From contig JAJVHV010000003.1 in assembly GCA_022072445.1 (NCBI GenBank), positions 259,204 to 323,203 of the forward strand: 64,000 nucleotides of DNA, read 5' to 3'. Below are positions 17,614 to 25,360 of the stretch, piece by piece; the first letter of the stretch is position 1, and every line of letters starts with the position of its first letter. The position numbers and the translations under genes are program-made. The notes beneath the pieces were generated by a model. It did not search any database and was not told the DNA's origin. It saw only the letters and a program-made list of their open reading frames with translations. Origin of the DNA: Phycisphaerae bacterium. GTDB taxonomy: Bacteria; Planctomycetota; Phycisphaerae; UBA1845; Fen-1342.

Positions 17614-19848
17614 ATGAAGCACGTTCCACAGGCGCGGCGCAGCATGAGACGCTCAAAACAATCCCGGCGCACACCGCGTGCGCCCCGAGTCTCGGCCGTG
17701 CAACCTGACGGCCTGCCGCCGCACGCACCCACCGGCTGGAACACGTGGGACTTTCGCGGCTTTAACCGGCTGGTCTACCTGCGCGCGGGTGTGACCGAAG
17801 TCGTCGTGCGGGCTGCCATCTGGGACGAAGATCATCGCCCGACCGATGAGGTGAAGAATCGCGGCGGCCTGCACCACGCCTTCCGCTGGACCGACGTTAC
17901 GCGGCTCGGGCCGCACGCGCCGCTCGGCTTACCCGCAAGCTTGGAATTCGTCGCCGGCGGAACGGCCTTCCGCCTGGAGGCGAGCGACCAGCGCGGCGAG
18001 CTGCGGCTGACGGTCGCGCCGCTCGCCGCGACGTCCAAGCGCGTCGTGTTTCAGTTCATTGCGCCTGCCGGAGAGCCGCTGTGCGTCGATGGGGCACGGC
18101 TCACATTCGCCGGGGCGCTGGTCCGATCGCGCGACGCCCGGCCGCCGGATGACTATTTCGTTAACACGGATCAACCTTTCGTCATCGGCCGGCCGGGGAA
18201 ACCCGCCACGATCCGCGTGCTGCCGGCATCGGCGGCACGCCGCGCAGCAGGCCGGGCACCGCGGCGTGCGCCGCAACCGCCGATGCTCGCTGGCGGCGGC
18301 TATCTCGCCGACGTGCCGCGCGCCATGACGACGGCGGTGACGTGGAACACGTTGTTCGACGCGCGCCGCCGGCTGGTCTCCTCGCCTGTCAGCCGCGACT
18401 GGTGCGCCGACTGGAAGGGCGTCGCCGTCTGGTGCTGGGACACGTTCATGATCGCCGCGATGATCTCAATCGCCTCGCCCGAGCTGGCGCGGCTGAATAT
18501 TGAGGCCGTGACGGCGGCGATCGACGAGCTGGGCATGGTGCCGAATTATTACTTTTCGCACGGCGCCGCGTCGAAAGACCGCTCGATGCCCTGCCTCGGC
18601 TCCTACATGATCTGGAAGACGCAGGCCGCGCGGCCTGACACGGCGTGGTTGCGGGCGATCTACCCGCGGCTGGCGACCTGGCACCGCTGGTGGATGAAGC
18701 ACCGCGACGGCAACGGCGACGGGTTGCTGGAGTGGGGCTCGGATGACAAACCGCGCTACCAGTTTCCGCAGCTCCTCCAGGACAATCCGCAGCTTCAGCA
18801 CTCCGCCAAGTGCGCCATGTACGAGAGCGGCCTCGACAACTCGCCCATGTACGACGACGTGCCCTTCAATGAAATAGCCTGCACGCTCGAAATGGCCGAC
18901 GTCGGGCTCAACTCGTACTACGCGATGGACTGCGAGGCGCTCGCACGTATCACCGAGTGCCTCGGCAAACCGCGCGCGGCCGCGGCGTATCGGCGCGAAT
19001 ACGAAGACGTGCGGCGGCGGATCAACGAGAGACTGTGGGACGAGGCCGCGGGAATCTACTGCAACCGGCATTGGGATGGGCGGCTGTCGCGGCGTTGGGC
19101 GCCGACCTCGTTTTTTCCGATGATCGCCGGCGTCGCGCCGCCCGAGCGGGCCGAGCGGATGCTCAGCGCGCACCTGTGCAACCTCGACGAATTCTGGGGC
19201 GAATGGGTGATTCCGTCGATCGCGCGCAACGATTCGGCGTTCCCGGATAACGATTACTGGCGGGGCCGCATCTGGGGACCCTTCAACCTGCTCGTCGCCG
19301 AGGGGCTGCGCCGTTACCGCTTCGACGACGTGGCGGCGCAGTTCGCGGAAAAGAGCCTGACGCTGTTCATGAAGAACTGGCGCGAGGACGGTGGCGTTTA
19401 CGAAAACTACAACGCGGTGACCGGCCAGGGGGCCGACGTGTGGAACGCCGCCCGGCTCTATCACTGGGGCGGACTGCTGGGCTTCGTCGCGATTCAGGAA
19501 CTGATCGACGTCGAGCCGGCCGGGTGGTTGCGGATCGGCTCGCAATTCGCGCCCGCCGCCAGCATCCGCAACGTCTGCCTCGGGGATGAGCGTTACGACG
19601 TGACGCTGGACGATGGCGTGCGCGCGGCGCTCAATGGTCGCGTCGTGCTCGCGTGCGACACGCGCGCCTGCGTCCGCATCCCGCTCGGCGCCCAGCGCTC
19701 GACTGCGATCGACATCCGCGCATCGGCCGCCGGACGCCTTTCGCTCCGCGGTCGTCTCGCCTCTGGCCGCGCCGCGACCGTCAACGGCGGGCCGACGCTG
19801 ATGCCCGAGCGCACCGCCCGCGGCGACGACTATGCGTGGAGTGAGTGA
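17614..19848 (+). CDS. GH63-like glycoside hydrolase
   Basis: Predicted inverting glycosidase of the GH63/trehalase-like (alpha/alpha)6-barrel group, 744 aa. Recognisable segments are WCWDTFMIAAMISIASPELA, GLLEWGSDD, YESGLDNSPMYDD and DYWRGRIWGPFNLLV, which hold the usual acidic catalytic residues of the fold. The N-terminal third is a beta-rich domain. No signal peptide is evident; the N-terminus is basic and Arg-rich, so the site of action is unclear. Substrate cannot be told from sequence; glucosylglycerate, mannosylglycerate or alpha-glucosides are candidates. It starts 48 bp after the ketosynthase, possibly in the same transcript. A terminator hairpin follows at 19937. Confidence 0.78.
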   Translation: MKHVPQARRSMRRSKQSRRTPRAPRVSAVQPDGLPPHAPTGWNTWDFRGFNRLVYLRAGVTEVVVRAAIWDEDHRPTDEVKNRGGLHHAFRWTDVTRLGPHAPLGLPASLEFVAGGTAFRLEASDQRGELRLTVAPLAATSKRVVFQFIAPAGEPLCVDGARLTFAGALVRSRDARPPDDYFVNTDQPFVIGRPGKPATIRVLPASAARRAAGRAPRRAPQPPMLAGGGYLADVPRAMTTAVTWNTLFDARRRLVSSPVSRDWCADWKGVAVWCWDTFMIAAMISIASPELARLNIEAVTAAIDELGMVPNYYFSHGAASKDRSMPCLGSYMIWKTQAARPDTAWLRAIYPRLATWHRWWMKHRDGNGDGLLEWGSDDKPRYQFPQLLQDNPQLQHSAKCAMYESGLDNSPMYDDVPFNEIACTLEMADVGLNSYYAMDCEALARITECLGKPRAAAAYRREYEDVRRRINERLWDEAAGIYCNRHWDGRLSRRWAPTSFFPMIAGVAPPERAERMLSAHLCNLDEFWGEWVIPSIARNDSAFPDNDYWRGRIWGPFNLLVAEGLRRYRFDDVAAQFAEKSLTLFMKNWREDGGVYENYNAVTGQGADVWNAARLYHWGGLLGFVAIQELIDVEPAGWLRIGSQFAPAASIRNVCLGDERYDVTLDDGVRAALNGRVVLACDTRACVRIPLGAQRSTAIDIRASAAGRLSLRGRLASGRAATVNGGPTLMPERTARGDDYAWSE

Positions 19849-19936
19849 GAGAATTTCGATTGAGACAGGCGCGCCGTTGCGGCGTGGCACTGCGGCGGAC
19901 ATGAAGCGCCGCGTGGGGGGGGCACACAAAAGCCGC

Positions 19937-19960
19937 GGGGCGGGCGCAAGCGCCCGCCCC
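19937..19960 (+). terminator. bidirectional hairpin between convergent genes
   Basis: GGGGCGGGCG, a CAAG loop and CGCCCGCCCC form a perfect 10-bp GC stem. It sits between the stops of the glycosidase (19848, plus) and the PPC-repeat gene (19982, minus). No T-run follows on either side. Its core matches the hairpin at 23672-23703. Confidence 0.65.
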
Positions 19961-19981
19961 ACGGCCATCGATACAATCAGC

Positions 19982-22147
19982 TTACGGCCGCGGCGATCGC
20001 TGCTGAAGTATGCGGTCGCAGGCGTCGCCGACACCGTCACCATCCGCATCAGCCTGGTCCGGATTGTAAGCCCGGCGGCAGTTGTCGCAGGCGTCCGCCA
20101 CGCCGTCGCCGTCGAGATCGGGCGAGTCCGAGTCGCAGCAGTCCCCGATGCCGTCCATGTCCGTATCGGACTGATCGGGGTTGGCAACGGTGGGGCAATT
20201 GTCGACCGTGTCCGGCACGCCGTCGCCGTCAAAGTCTCCCGGCGTGCCGGGGCCGAGAATCACGCGCGTCTCGTACAACCCGGCGCTGAAGCTGTACCCC
20301 ACCACCGCGACGTAAAAGTCGCCCGCTTCGCCCTCGGGCACGTAGTACAGCGCTCGGATCCAGTCGCCATCGAACTCCGGACCGCCGTACGACCAGCCGG
20401 TGAAGCCCAGTTGCGACAATCCGTCGGTGTCGTAGAGCGAGCCGCCCGCCAACCCGTTATTGGGGCTGGTCAGGGCGCGCACTTCGACCGAATAGACGCG
20501 CTGCGCGTCGGCCGAGAAGCGGAACCAGTCGCTATCGCTGCCATGGCTCAGCGTTCCGGCGATCGGCGTGCCATCGGTGCCAATCGGCGTCGCGGAGGCG
20601 GCGTCATCGCCATGATCATCGGCGGGCGTCGTACCCAGATCGGTGACGGTCAGCTCGTAGGAACCGCCGAACTCTCCCTGCCCCGCGTAGGCGAGCACGT
20701 AGTAGGTCCCACCGCCGTCGGCGGGCGCGCCATAGGCCAGGCCGCTCCACGGCCCCGGCCCACCGGGCCCGCCGTTGGACCAGTCGGAGAAATCAAGCTG
20801 ATACGGGCCGTCGAACAGGACGCTTGCGACCACCCATGAATCGGAGTGCGTCAGCGCGCGGATCTGTACGCTGTAGAGGTGATCCGGCAGGGCTTCGAAT
20901 GTGAAGTAGTCATAGTCACCGGGATAGTCGATCGTCCCGCTGAGCACGGTTCCATCCACCGGTGCGGCGGTGGCACCGGACTGCATGCCACTGTGGTCGT
21001 CGGCCTGCGGTCCGCGGTCGGTGATTCCCAGCCCCACGTAGCCGACGTAGGACGCCGCCGCAGAAGTGATCCGCATGTAATACGTACCCGTCGCGGGCGG
21101 GAAGAATCCCAGTTCGTTCTGATTCGCGGGACCCCACTCGGCCAGCACCGTTGTGCAATCTCCGTCGATCAGGTCGACCACCGGATAGAAACCGCCCGAC
21201 GCCGTCAGCGTCGTCAGTTCGTAGCGATTGCCCGCCTCGGCAAAAAAGCTGAGCCAGTCCTCGTCTGTCTCCGGATCGATCACGACGTCCGTCACCGTGC
21301 CATCGGTCGCGATCGGCGTCGCCGAGCCGCAGCCATTGCCGTGCTCGTCAGCAGCGAACGCGCCCAGGTCGGTGACGCGCAGGTCATAAGGCCCGATCAG
21401 ATCCTGCGTGCCGTTCACGCGCACCAGCAGATCGCCGTCGGCGCCCGCCGGCACGTAGTAACGCAGGACGACCCAGTCGCCGGGCGGGCCGTCGGCCGCG
21501 GCGCTCGACCAGCCCGTGCCGCCGATGCCGTAGAAGTCGCTGTAGAGGCCGGCCGTGACATTCCAATTGTGATCGGTCGCGGCGGCGCGCACTTCCATCT
21601 GGTAAAGATGCTGCCCGACGGCGCTGAAGCTGAACCAGTCCACGTCACCGGCGTAATCCACCAGCCCCGCGACGATCGAACCGTCGCTGGCGATCGGCGT
21701 GGCGCCGCCGCGCCGGCCGCTGTGATCGTCGGTCGTCGCGCCCTGGTCGGTTAGTCCGAGCTCGACGAAACCGACGTACGCGGCGCTGCTCGACGCAATG
21801 CGAACGTAGTAGGTATCCGTGGTGGGCGGGAATACGGTCAGCTCGTCGGGAGTCGAATAGCTCCAGTCGGCCACCACGGTGGTGCAGTCCGGTCCGATCA
21901 CCTCGACCACGGAGTAAAAGCTCGCCGACGACACGAGCGTCGTCGCCTCGTAGCGGTGGCCGGCGACGGCGCTGAAGCTCAGCCAGTCCTCGTCGGTGGC
22001 CGGATCGATGATGGCGCCGAGCACGCTGCCGTCGGTTACAATCCCGGTCGCGGTCGTGCAGGAGTCTCCGTAGTCGTCAACGGCGAGCGCCGAACCGGTA
22101 CCCAGAACCCAGCACGCCAGTGCTGTTGCTGCGCATGAGAGTTTCAC
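19982..22147 (-). CDS. secreted PPC-repeat protein with thrombospondin type-3-like calcium repeats
   Basis: Secreted protein of 721 aa. The GTG at 22147 has AAGGAG upstream and opens a signal peptide (VKLSCAATALACWVLGTGSALA). The body consists of about five units of roughly 110-125 residues, each with DDHGD/S...ATPI..DG...G.ID...D.DWFSFSA, the pattern of pre-peptidase C-terminal (PPC) domains. The C-terminus has DxDxDGxxD calcium-binding repeats (GDFDGDGVPDTVDNCP, DADGDGVGDACD). Such proteins are often surface or matrix components. There is no catalytic domain, so it is a binding or structural protein rather than a peptidase. It is divergent from the gene at 22422. Confidence 0.83.
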   Translation of the reverse strand: MKLSCAATALACWVLGTGSALAVDDYGDSCTTATGIVTDGSVLGAIIDPATDEDWLSFSAVAGHRYEATTLVSSASFYSVVEVIGPDCTTVVADWSYSTPDELTVFPPTTDTYYVRIASSSAAYVGFVELGLTDQGATTDDHSGRRGGATPIASDGSIVAGLVDYAGDVDWFSFSAVGQHLYQMEVRAAATDHNWNVTAGLYSDFYGIGGTGWSSAAADGPPGDWVVLRYYVPAGADGDLLVRVNGTQDLIGPYDLRVTDLGAFAADEHGNGCGSATPIATDGTVTDVVIDPETDEDWLSFFAEAGNRYELTTLTASGGFYPVVDLIDGDCTTVLAEWGPANQNELGFFPPATGTYYMRITSAAASYVGYVGLGITDRGPQADDHSGMQSGATAAPVDGTVLSGTIDYPGDYDYFTFEALPDHLYSVQIRALTHSDSWVVASVLFDGPYQLDFSDWSNGGPGGPGPWSGLAYGAPADGGGTYYVLAYAGQGEFGGSYELTVTDLGTTPADDHGDDAASATPIGTDGTPIAGTLSHGSDSDWFRFSADAQRVYSVEVRALTSPNNGLAGGSLYDTDGLSQLGFTGWSYGGPEFDGDWIRALYYVPEGEAGDFYVAVVGYSFSAGLYETRVILGPGTPGDFDGDGVPDTVDNCPTVANPDQSDTDMDGIGDCCDSDSPDLDGDGVADACDNCRRAYNPDQADADGDGVGDACDRILQQRSPRP

Positions 22148-22421
22148 GATGGTTCTCCTTTTCTTTCGTGCGGGCTTGCGCCTACAACTCGGAGCGACGG
22201 GACGAACCGCGCCTTCACGCGAAAAACGTCGGAAATCTCGCAGCGTCCCGCGGCCACCCGCCTCGCCCGGCAACTCCACCCGTCACAGCCCTTCACATGA
22301 AGACAACACGGCGTTAAATAGTTCCAAAGACCCAGCAGGCATGCTGATTGGCGCGGGGTCGAATGGCGACACCCCCGGTGTCTCGTATCCCGCCCGTTCA
22401 CCTTGCAGGAGGATTCAAGAA

Positions 22422-23639
22422 ATGAAGCGTTCCCTTTTGGCCCTCGCGCTGACACTTGCCCCCGCCGCCGCCCTCGCCCAGGACGCGGGCGGTCCGATCG
22501 TGGCGGGCGACGCGGCGTTCGGTCTGAGCCGCTCAGTGCTGGCCGACACAGCGCATCGCATTCGCGCCGGGGCCGTGCTCGGAAAGTGGCAGCAGGAGCC
22601 GTTCCTGCAGTCCATGGAGTTTGACAACGCCGACGGGCCGTTCTCGCACTCCGGCAACCTGCTCGCGCTCGATTTCGGCTCGAACTGCTCCACCGGCACG
22701 CCGCCGGGCGGCGAGATTTACGTACTCTCCACCGACGGCACCGACCAGCGACAGTTCCTGACGCGTTTCGACGACGTCGAGTTCGACATCAGCGCCTGTA
22801 CGCGCACCGGCGGCCTGAGCGTCAGCCCCGACAACACCAAGCTGGCGTTGATCGGCTATGACAGCGGCTCGCTGTTCGTCATGAATTACACCGCGGGCGC
22901 CCCCGGCAGCGCCGCGGTCAGCCTGAACGCCGAGGTGCCGTTCTTCTGCCCCGGCGCCACGACGCAGGGCACGGCCTGGCTGGACGATGACACCGTGCTG
23001 TGCTGCATTCTCGATCCGTTCTTTACGCCCGAGCGTTTCGACCTCGTGACCTACCGCGTCAGCGACGGCGCGATCACGACGGTCGTGGACGACGCGGTGG
23101 CGGTCGGAACGGCCTCGCGCTTCACCGACGTCGAATACAACCCGTGCATCGTTGACGACACCGTGTATGCCATCTACTCGTCGTTTACCGCGGGCGTCAC
23201 GACGAATACGCTGACGGTGGTGCAGAAGAGCACGTGGACGGTGACGGGGCAGTACACCTACAACACGAGCATGAACACCGGGCGCGAGATCGCGCTGGGG
23301 CCCGACGGGCTGCTGTATGTCGCGCAGTTCAGCGGACGCATCGACACGGTCGATCCCGCGGCGCTGGCCAACGACACCAGCGTCGACTACCACGTCTCGA
23401 CCGTCACCGCCGCGTCGTTCGTCGGCCTGGACGTCGCCGGACCGTGCGGCGCTTGTATTCCGTGCGACACGAACTGCGACGGCTCGGTGAACGGATTCGA
23501 CATCGATCCACTCGTCGGCCTGCTGACCGGCGGCGGCACGCCCTGCTCGCCGTGCGCCGGCGACGTGAACGGCGACGGGTCGGTCAACGGTTTTGACGTT
23601 GACGGCTTCGTGGCGGCGCTTTCGGGCGGCGGCTGCTGA
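22422..23639 (+). CDS. secreted protein with C-terminal dockerin-like domain
   Basis: Secreted protein of 405 aa. The ATG at 22422 is preceded by AGGAGG (22407-22412). The signal peptide is MKRSLLALALTLAPAAALAQ. The central region looks like a beta-propeller (repeated D-T-Y and GPDGLLYVAQFSGRI strands) but matches nothing I can name. The C-terminus has two EF-hand-like units, DTNCDGSVNGFDIDP and GDVNGDGSVNGFDVDGF, separated by a CSPC pair. The same tail ends the WD40 protein at 39920, so it is probably a common sorting or attachment module of this organism. A strong hairpin terminator follows. Confidence 0.82.
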   Translation: MKRSLLALALTLAPAAALAQDAGGPIVAGDAAFGLSRSVLADTAHRIRAGAVLGKWQQEPFLQSMEFDNADGPFSHSGNLLALDFGSNCSTGTPPGGEIYVLSTDGTDQRQFLTRFDDVEFDISACTRTGGLSVSPDNTKLALIGYDSGSLFVMNYTAGAPGSAAVSLNAEVPFFCPGATTQGTAWLDDDTVLCCILDPFFTPERFDLVTYRVSDGAITTVVDDAVAVGTASRFTDVEYNPCIVDDTVYAIYSSFTAGVTTNTLTVVQKSTWTVTGQYTYNTSMNTGREIALGPDGLLYVAQFSGRIDTVDPAALANDTSVDYHVSTVTAASFVGLDVAGPCGACIPCDTNCDGSVNGFDIDPLVGLLTGGGTPCSPCAGDVNGDGSVNGFDVDGFVAALSGGGC

Positions 23640-23671
23640 TCTCTCGCCGGTTGGCGAAGCGACTTTGTGCA

Positions 23672-23703
23672 AACCGGGCGGGCGCTCCAGCGCCCGCCCG
23701 GTT
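23672..23703 (+). terminator. bidirectional hairpin between convergent genes
   Basis: A perfect 15-bp stem (AACCGGGCGGGCGCT and its complement, loop CC) lies between the stop of the dockerin-like gene (23639, plus) and the stop of sat (23787, minus). The CGGGCGGGCGC core is shared with the hairpin at 19937-19960. Confidence 0.75.
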
Positions 23704-23786
23704 CGTGTTGCAGAGTGACTTACGCGCGACGATCCGCCGCGCGCGTGGCGCCTGCGGCGAGAATTCACACGGCACTGTCCGACCCG

Positions 23787-24956
23787 CTATCCGCCCGCCT
23801 TCATGCTCGCGATCAGGATGTCCGCGATCTCGGGACGGGTGAACTCGACCGGCGGGCGCTCGCCTTTGGCGAGCATGTCGCGCACCGCGGTGCCGGAAAG
23901 CGAGACCTGCTGATCGGGCGTGCTGTTGGTCGTCTTGGCCGTCGCCATCGAGCCGCTCTTGCGGCACCAGAAGCTGTTCTCGAATTTCAGCGGCGTGATG
24001 CCCAGGGCGGCAGGATCGAATTCATCGAACAGCTTCTGCGCGTCGTACGTGCCGTAATACTTGCCGACGCCGGCGTGGTCGCGGCCGACGATGAAGTGCG
24101 TCACGCCGTAGTTCTTGCGGATCAGCGCGTGGAGGATGGCTTCGCGCGGTCCGGCGTAGCGCATCGCGGCCGGCCAGACCGCCAGCAGCGTGTTCTTCGG
24201 GCTGTAGTAATTGGCCAGCAGCACCTCGTAGCACTTCATGCGCACGTCGGCGGGGATGTCGCCCTTCTGCGTCTCGCCGACGAGCGGGTGCACCATCAGC
24301 CCGTCGCAAACTTCCAGGGCGCACTTGGTGATGTACTCGTGTGCCCGGTGAATCGGATTGCGCGTCTGAAACGCGACCACCGTCTTCCAGCCGCGCTCGT
24401 TGAACGCCGCTCGCGTCTGCGCCGGCGTCAGGCGGTACTTGGTGTATTGCGGTTCGTGACGCGGCGTCAGCACGTCGAGCGGCCCCGACAGGCATACGTC
24501 GCCCTGGGCCTTGGTCACCGCAACTCCAGGATGCGCGTCTTCCGTCGTCCGGTAGACCTTCTCGCACTCCTTGGTCTTGTCGTGGCGATACTTCTCCTCG
24601 ACCGTCATCACTGCCAGCAGGCGGTCTTTCTCGTCTGTCAACGCGACCTTCCCGCCCAGCTCGATCTTGCCCGCGGCGGCGTTGTCCACCGAGCAGGTTA
24701 CCGGCACGCTCCACGCCGCTCCGCTCGCCAGCTTCATCCCGTCGCAGACGCTGTGAAAATCGGGCTCGGTCATGAAGGACGTCAGCGGGCTCATCGCGCC
24801 GACCGCCAGCAGCTCCAGATCGCATTGCTCGCGCTCCGTCAGCCGGATGCGCGGCAACTTCGCCCCCGCCGCCCTCAGCTCCGACGCGCGACCGTCCGGA
24901 ACAACCAGACTCACCAGCTTGCCACCGTGCGGCGGAATCAGTCCATGCACGCTCAT
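23787..24956 (-). CDS. sat: sulfate adenylyltransferase (ATP sulfurylase)
   Basis: Forms adenosine 5'-phosphosulfate from ATP and sulfate, or the reverse. This is the homomeric Sat type at 389 aa. The nucleotide-binding motifs QTRNPIHRAHE and GRDHAGVGKYYG are both intact. The ATG at 24956 has AGGAG upstream; the longer frame to 25082 is not supported. No APS kinase domain is fused, and no APS reductase or dissimilatory sulfite reductase gene lies nearby, so assimilation toward cysteine is the simplest role. Confidence 0.94.
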   Translation of the reverse strand: MSVHGLIPPHGGKLVSLVVPDGRASELRAAGAKLPRIRLTEREQCDLELLAVGAMSPLTSFMTEPDFHSVCDGMKLASGAAWSVPVTCSVDNAAAGKIELGGKVALTDEKDRLLAVMTVEEKYRHDKTKECEKVYRTTEDAHPGVAVTKAQGDVCLSGPLDVLTPRHEPQYTKYRLTPAQTRAAFNERGWKTVVAFQTRNPIHRAHEYITKCALEVCDGLMVHPLVGETQKGDIPADVRMKCYEVLLANYYSPKNTLLAVWPAAMRYAGPREAILHALIRKNYGVTHFIVGRDHAGVGKYYGTYDAQKLFDEFDPAALGITPLKFENSFWCRKSGSMATAKTTNSTPDQQVSLSGTAVRDMLAKGERPPVEFTRPEIADILIASMKAGG

Positions 24957-25141
24957 GCCCGTCTCCTGACGATGATCCGGGCGATGCCCGGAAAGTTCGG
25001 AAGGGGGGAATCTAGCAGGTCCCAGCCCAAAATCAAATCGGCAGGTTGGCGCGCGCGACTGAGGCTCGACGCACACGATCACGGCGGCCCAATTGTGCGT
25101 TTTCGGACCTTATCGCGCAGTAGCGTCAGACTCGCTGCCCA

Positions 25142-25206
25142 CACCGTAGCGTCGGGTCTCCGCGTTGACGTTTCGACCGTGGGCACTGAGGTCCGACGCT
25201 ACGGTG
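25142..25206. repeat. 14-bp inverted repeat
   Basis: CACCGTAGCGTCGG at 25142-25155 and its exact complement CCGACGCTACGGTG at 25193-25206, with 37 bp between. A partial third copy (CCGACGCTACGG) is near 25357-25368 at the end of the next gene. It is probably an intergenic mobile palindrome; its function is unknown. Confidence 0.75.
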
Positions 25207-25212
25207 AGTATT

Positions 25213-25243
25213 GAATAGCGAGTTAAGAATAACGAGTTGAACT
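25213..25243 (+). repeat. dispersed AT-rich element, copy 1
   Basis: Thirty-one bases starting GAATAGCGAGTTA and ending TTGAACT. The same stretch recurs at 42019-42049 with only two or three differences. Both copies are followed by a loosely inverse AATTCGCTATTC-like stretch. Confidence 0.75.
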
Positions 25244-25360
25244 GCGACGGCTGCAACGGCTGGTTTTGTCGCCGCGACGGCGTTATTCGTCACGCCGACG
25301 GCCGAATTCGTTCTTCGCTATTCGCCATTCGCTAATCCACGTGGCCGCGGCGGGCCGACG

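Larger units (their letters stand above)
24957..25360. other. intergenic region rich in repeats
   Basis: No gene seen. It contains a perfect 14-bp inverted repeat (25142-25155 and 25193-25206) and, from 25213, one copy of an AT-rich GAATAGCGAGTTA element ending in its imperfect inverse near 25316-25338. Confidence 0.55.
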
